Positions 31,064-34,557 of a DNA stretch of 34,557 nucleotides are shown here, one piece after another. Source of the stretch: Saccharopolyspora soli (lineage in GTDB: Bacteria; Actinomycetota; Actinomycetes; Mycobacteriales; Pseudonocardiaceae); assembly GCF_022678645.1 (NCBI RefSeq), contig NZ_JALBWV010000081.1, forward strand, positions 1-34,557, given 5' to 3'. The notes beneath the pieces were generated by a model. It was given only the letters and a program-made list of their open reading frames with translations. It had not been told where the DNA came from and did no database searches. Each line of letters begins with the position of its first letter. Positions within the stretch are counted from its first letter, which is position 1. The position numbers were made by a program, and so were the translations under genes.

Positions 31064-31462
31064 ATGACTGACATCATCACGGGAAAGTACGTGCAGGTCA
31101 TTCCAGACCCCGCGAATCCACCGGCCGACGGTTTGTTGTTGAGCGGCAACAACGTTCCCGAGATCCAGAACTGCCTCGGAGCGGTGACGATCCCACCAGG
31201 AGCTCCGAGAACGGAAACGGTCGCGCATGCCACTTCTGAGGTCATGTACGTCGCCCAAGGGTCTGGTCGACTGCGCACTGACCAAGGAGACCTGGATTTC
31301 GAGCGAGGTCAAGCCATCTTCATCCCAGCAGCCTCATGGCATGCCCTGGAGAACACCGGCGCCGAGGACCTCGTTTCCGTGTTCTCCTTTCCAATGCCCA
31401 CGCGGCCGCCAACACGCACCGAAGATGCCTCTTCAGAGCTCATTGACAACACCGGAACATAG
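31064..31462 (+). CDS. single-domain cupin protein
   Basis: About 132 aa, one conserved beta-barrel. Motif 1 is a partial cupin signature (APRTETVAHATSEVMYVAQGSGRL, with only one clear His) and motif 2 is FIPAASWHALENTG. Metal binding is likely incomplete compared with classic G(x)5HxH cupins. Start ATG at 31064 follows GAAGGA. Situated between a GntR regulator and an MFS transporter (11 bases before it), so it probably acts in the same pathway, as an isomerase or a ligand-binding helper. Function is not readable from sequence. Confidence 0.8.
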   Translation: MTDIITGKYVQVIPDPANPPADGLLLSGNNVPEIQNCLGAVTIPPGAPRTETVAHATSEVMYVAQGSGRLRTDQGDLDFERGQAIFIPAASWHALENTGAEDLVSVFSFPMPTRPPTRTEDASSELIDNTGT

Positions 31463-31473
31463 GAAGCGGAATC

Positions 31474-32925
31474 ATGGCATTCGACACTGGAGCTGCCATG
31501 AGCAGCAAGCCCAGATCGCTCGGCGAAATCATCGACAGACTAGGGCTCACGCGAACCCATTACCTGGCGCTCACCCTGGTGGTGGTGGGCGGCCTCTTCG
31601 AAGTGTTCGAACAACTCATTCTCTCGGCGCTCGGCCCTTCCCTTGAAAAGGAACTCGGGGTCGATGCTTCAGCCTTGGCGTTACTCTCCACTGTTAGTCT
31701 GCTGGCAATCGTCGCTGGCGGCGTCATTGGGGGACTGGTTGCGGACATATTCGGCCGCCGGAGCCTGTTGGCCGTTAGCCTGGGAATCTACTGTCTCGGC
31801 TCGGTGCTGTCAGCCATGGCACCGAACTCCGTCATTCTCGGGGTCACCCGGATCGTGACCGGCCTGGGCGTTGGCGGCGAGATCGCCGTCGGGCTCACCT
31901 ACCTCTCGGAGCTGACACCAACCAAGTTTCGGGGCGTTTTCGTGTCGCTCTTCAACACGATCTCCGCCGGTATTGGCATGTTCCTCGCCTACGCCTACAC
32001 CTTGGTCGTGATCGGTCCATTCGCCGCCGCGATCAACGCTGGCGACAACGCCTGGCGGTGGGCCTTCGGCCTGCTTGGGGTGCCAGCCGTCTTGATCTTC
32101 TTTTTCCGGCGGTACCTACCTGAGACACCAGCTCATCTCTTGAGCCGAGGCAAGATCCAGGAGACGAACGAGGCCCTCACGCGGCTAGCAACTGGAAGGC
32201 TGCGCTTGCGAAGTGGCGACGACGTCCACCAATACGTTGACCGTCAAACCGCCGCCATCTCGGAGAGCGCCCAGCACCACGAGTCCACGCGTCAGACGCT
32301 GAAGAGCGTACTCAGCAGGCCACTTCGCCGTCGCACCATTGCGTTGGGGGTCGCGGCATTCCTGGCGTGGGGTGCGCAGTTCAGCGTCGTCCTGCTAATG
32401 CCCCTGATCCTGGTCAGCCGAGGATACTCAGTCCAGGGCAGCGTGACATTCACCATGTTGCAGAACTTCGGTGGGCTCATCGGGTGTGCGATAGCCTCGT
32501 ACGGCGGATTCGCTATTTCGCGCCGCACCGCTGTCTCCTCAGGTGCGGTCTGCAGTGCAATCTCCGTTCTCGCCTTCGCCTTGTTCGCTGCGGGTGATGC
32601 GCTCATCTTGGCACTAGGATTTGTGTTCCAAATCTTCGTGCTGCTCGTCAACACCACCATCTGGACCTGGGCACCCGAACTGTACCCGACCCGAGTTCGG
32701 GGTTTCGGAACGGCCGTCATCGTAAATACCGGGTTTGTTGGCGGGGCGCTTCTACCACTGATCTCCAGTTCACTCCTCCAGGGCGTTGGAGAGTTCTGGG
32801 TGTTCGGCGTCGTGGCGGTCATGTATTTGGGCTTGGCGCTAGCGGCATTATTCGTGCCAGAAACCCATCGGGTGCCCCTGGAGGTTCTTCACGGGTCTGA
32901 TAAGCGAACAGGTGCCGAAGCATAG
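31474..32925 (+). CDS. MFS transporter, sugar/aromatic-acid porter type
   Basis: About 483 aa, 12 predicted spans. Span 1-2 loop: LVADIFGRRSLLAVSLG (the D-x-x-G-R-R signature), then GLGVGGEIAVGLTYLSELTP, RYLPETPAHLL after span 6, WAPELYPTRVRGFGTA in the second half, and VPETHRVPLEVL at the end. These loops place it with the sugar-porter/AAHS-like group. Start ATG at 31474 follows GGAAGCGG; ATG at 31498 is an alternative. Substrate is unknown; it follows the cupin and precedes the PuuE-like hydrolase by 63 bases, so uptake of a cyclic amide or imide is possible. Confidence 0.9.
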   Translation: MAFDTGAAMSSKPRSLGEIIDRLGLTRTHYLALTLVVVGGLFEVFEQLILSALGPSLEKELGVDASALALLSTVSLLAIVAGGVIGGLVADIFGRRSLLAVSLGIYCLGSVLSAMAPNSVILGVTRIVTGLGVGGEIAVGLTYLSELTPTKFRGVFVSLFNTISAGIGMFLAYAYTLVVIGPFAAAINAGDNAWRWAFGLLGVPAVLIFFFRRYLPETPAHLLSRGKIQETNEALTRLATGRLRLRSGDDVHQYVDRQTAAISESAQHHESTRQTLKSVLSRPLRRRTIALGVAAFLAWGAQFSVVLLMPLILVSRGYSVQGSVTFTMLQNFGGLIGCAIASYGGFAISRRTAVSSGAVCSAISVLAFALFAAGDALILALGFVFQIFVLLVNTTIWTWAPELYPTRVRGFGTAVIVNTGFVGGALLPLISSSLLQGVGEFWVFGVVAVMYLGLALAALFVPETHRVPLEVLHGSDKRTGAEA

Positions 32926-32997
32926 TTGATCGATGGTGGTGTCTTACCCGCCATATTTTGGGACGACAGCGATTTTATTGGTTAGGAGATGGTGTCG

Positions 32998-33918
32998 ATG
33001 CACGATATTTCAGGCAACCTCAGTCGCGATCTAGTCGGCTACGGCAAGGACGTTCCGGTTGTTCGGTGGCCCAACGATGCCAATGTGGCTGTCAATATCG
33101 TGGTAAATTACGAGGAGGGATCTGAGTACTCCCACGAGATGGGGGACGGAGAAAACGACGGCCTAGCCGAAGTGGAGTACGCCTTTCCGGGGCACTTGAG
33201 GGATCTGGCGAAGGAGTCGATGTACGAGTACGGCAGCCGGGTCGGTGTATGGCGGTTGCTCAGGCTCTTCGACGAGTACGACATCAAGGCCACGTTCTTC
33301 GCCTGTGCCGTAGCCTTTGAACGCAACCCCGAGGTCGCGTCAGTGGCCCGGGAAGCAGGGCACGACCTGCTCGGGCACGGGTGGCGCTGGGAAGAGCAAT
33401 GGCGCTTGACGCGCGAGGAAGAGGCGAACCGGATTCGGCAGGCTGTTGCGTCTTTCAAGGAGACGTGGGGAGAAGGTCCGAGCGGCTGGTACTGCCGTTA
33501 TGGTCCCTCGATCAACACGCGAGAGTTGGTCGTGGAACACGGCGGGTTCCTCTATGACTCGGACGCGTACAACGATGATCTTCCGTACTACGTTGAAGTA
33601 ACGGGCGTGCGGCATCTCGTAGTACCTTATTCGTTGACGTACAACGACATTCAAGGCACCCGTTCGCCGAGCCTGTTCCTCGATTATTTGAAGCGCGGAT
33701 TTGACGAATTGTGGCTTGAAGGCTCAAGGGGTCGTCCCAAGATGATGTCTATCGGCCTTCACCCCCGACTGGTGGGGCAGGCAGCACGCACGGGAGCGTT
33801 GCGGGAGTTCATCGAGCATGCCCAGGCCAAGGGCGGAGTGTGGTTTGCTCGCAGGTCGGATATCGCCCGGTGGTGGGCCGAGCACTCGGATGACTTCGTA
33901 AAGGGAGCAAACAAGTAG
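32998..33918 (+). CDS. polysaccharide-deacetylase-fold hydrolase, PuuE (allantoinase)-like
   Basis: About 306 aa, near the usual length of PuuE. The NodB-type fold is visible: VAVNIVVNYEEGSEYS, FDEYDIKATFFACAVAFERNP, then AGHDLLGHGWRWEEQ and the RYGPSINTRELVVEHGG segment, with a distal GLHPRLVGQAARTGAL. In this branch members act on cyclic amides such as allantoin or cyclic imides instead of on polysaccharide. AGGAG at 32984-32988 directly abuts an ATG at 32989, so ATG at 32998 is the better start. No signal peptide, so cytosolic. Last gene of the cassette. Confidence 0.85.
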   Translation: MHDISGNLSRDLVGYGKDVPVVRWPNDANVAVNIVVNYEEGSEYSHEMGDGENDGLAEVEYAFPGHLRDLAKESMYEYGSRVGVWRLLRLFDEYDIKATFFACAVAFERNPEVASVAREAGHDLLGHGWRWEEQWRLTREEEANRIRQAVASFKETWGEGPSGWYCRYGPSINTRELVVEHGGFLYDSDAYNDDLPYYVEVTGVRHLVVPYSLTYNDIQGTRSPSLFLDYLKRGFDELWLEGSRGRPKMMSIGLHPRLVGQAARTGALREFIEHAQAKGGVWFARRSDIARWWAEHSDDFVKGANK

Positions 33919-34025
33919 CGATACCTCCTCGGCTCACCCGGCCTTGAATCGATCGCGCGATTGTCGCCGCGACCGGTCACCGACGGGTGGGGATCCCGAT
34001 GGTTCAGCCGCCGATGGTCACCGGG

Positions 34026-34415
34026 TCAGCTGACTTTGGCGATGAGTTCGGTCAGCTCGGCGGATTCGGCGCGGGTCAGATCCCGCAGTGGAGTGCGGAC
34101 GGGTCCAGCTGGTCGGCCGATCGCCCGAACACCCGCCTTGACGATGCTGACCGCGTACCCAGCAGCGCGATCGCGGATCTTGCAGTAGCGGATCATGAAT
34201 TCGTTGAGATCGCGGTGGATGCGGTCCCGGTCCTTGGCGCGCACTGCCTCGTAGAACTCGACGGCGAACCTAGGGACGAAGTTGTAGATCGCCGAGGAGT
34301 AGGTGGTGACGCCCAGTTCCGTGTAGGGCAGCGCGAACGTCTCGGCGGTGGGCAAGCCGCCGATGTAGGTGAGTCGGTCGGGTCGCCATTCCCCAAGGTC
34401 TCCAGCACCGACCAA
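34026..34415 (-). pseudogene. C-terminal fragment of 5-dehydro-4-deoxyglucarate dehydratase-like gene (DapA family)
   Basis: The last ~115 residues match the C-terminus of 5-dehydro-4-deoxyglucarate dehydratase (DRLTYIGGLPTAETFALPY, then ELGVTTYSSAIYNFVPRFA, GYAVSIVKAGVRA and GRPAGPVRTPLRDLT), which uses a Lys Schiff base in the glucarate/galactarate pathway. Upstream on the same strand the expected barrel half and its active-site Lys are missing: the frame meets a stop at about 34440-34442, and a different frame takes over (VSIAGGLHSGLFDRERG) that is not DapA-like. A junction near 34390 therefore truncates the gene. The foreign part remains open to the window edge, so rearrangement is more likely than a simple frameshift. 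Confidence 0.72.
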
Positions 34416-34557
34416 TCGCGCCGGAACGCACGACCACGCTCACGATCGAACAAGCCGGAGTGCAGCCCACCGGCGATTGACACCCTCTCCTGGGTGATCT
34501 TTGCGCGTAGGTCGTCGAAATCTGTCCGACACGGTGTTGAGGGTTCATCATGTGGAC
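34391..34557 (-). CDS. unidentified reading frame entering from beyond the window (partial)
   Basis: On the minus strand one frame stays open from the window edge: DFDDLRAKITQERVSIAGG, LHSGLFDRERGRAFRRDW, then SVLETLG, which looks protein-like with well-mixed residues. It breaks off near the junction with the dehydratase fragment. I do not recognise the family. An internal GTG lies at 34483 with AGGAGAGG before it, but translation may begin outside the window. Confidence 0.3.

Overview
The window is high-GC DNA with frequent GTG starts, purine-rich ribosome binding sites and tightly overlapping genes, all typical of an actinomycete. Gene content (Tat-secreted oxidoreductase, CYP199-like P450, many one-component regulators, PAPS-linked sulfotransferases) and general style suggest a Pseudonocardiales soil organism such as Saccharopolyspora or Amycolatopsis; this is an inference from gene style, not a match. 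No rRNA, tRNA, CRISPR array or complete insertion sequence was found.

Layout. (1) 1-299: gene remnants. (2) 300-4083: three-subunit molybdenum hydroxylase of the PaoABC/YagTSR type (2Fe-2S, FAD+4Fe-4S and molybdopterin subunits), with a MITE-like 97-bp element wedged between the second and third genes. (3) 4161-4954, minus: GNAT acetyltransferase and a 49-codon small gene. (4) 5022-12612: a compact sulfur-activation and sulfotransfer block: degenerate ATP-sulfurylase/APS-kinase fusion, TauE-type permease, CysQ, CysD, CysN, a PAPS-type sulfotransferase and a Tat-exported arylsulfotransferase-like protein. No PAPS reductase or sulfite reductase is present, so the block looks built for making and recycling PAPS for sulfation. 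(5) 12855-17757: alpha/beta hydrolase, IclR regulator, phthalate-dioxygenase-reductase-like flavoprotein, a P450 very like the CYP199A para-methoxybenzoate demethylases, and an APH-like kinase. (6) 17758-19361: gene-poor stretch with a glycine-rich small protein, a 46-aa acidic peptide and a degenerate direct repeat. (7) 19362-22490: Asp-nucleophile hydrolase divergent from a GlxA-type regulator, and a methyltransferase divergent from a MerR regulator. (8) 22688-28785, minus: likely seven-gene catabolic operon (MHS transporter, small coupled ORF, M19 dipeptidase, M20 amidohydrolase, truncated/frameshifted M20, PanE-like reductase, SDR) divergent from a tandem-AsnC regulator (28928-29950). (9) 30267-33918: visibly less GC-rich cassette: FadR-type GntR regulator, cupin, MFS transporter, PuuE-like deacetylase. 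(10) 34026-34557: truncated 5-dehydro-4-deoxyglucarate dehydratase fragment.

How the genes fit together. In the sulfur block CysD/CysN make APS, the CysC domain makes PAPS, the cytosolic sulfotransferase spends it, CysQ removes the inhibitory PAP, and the exported arylsulfotransferase-like protein could move the sulfo group from an aryl sulfate to a final acceptor. This resembles the two-step sulfation described for caprazamycin, but acceptor and carrier are unknown here. The P450/reductase pair with its IclR regulator looks like an aromatic-acid O-demethylation unit. The minus-strand operon and the low-GC cassette look like two separate uptake-and-hydrolysis systems for amide-type nutrients, each with its own regulator. 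The sulfation block is the most interesting candidate system.
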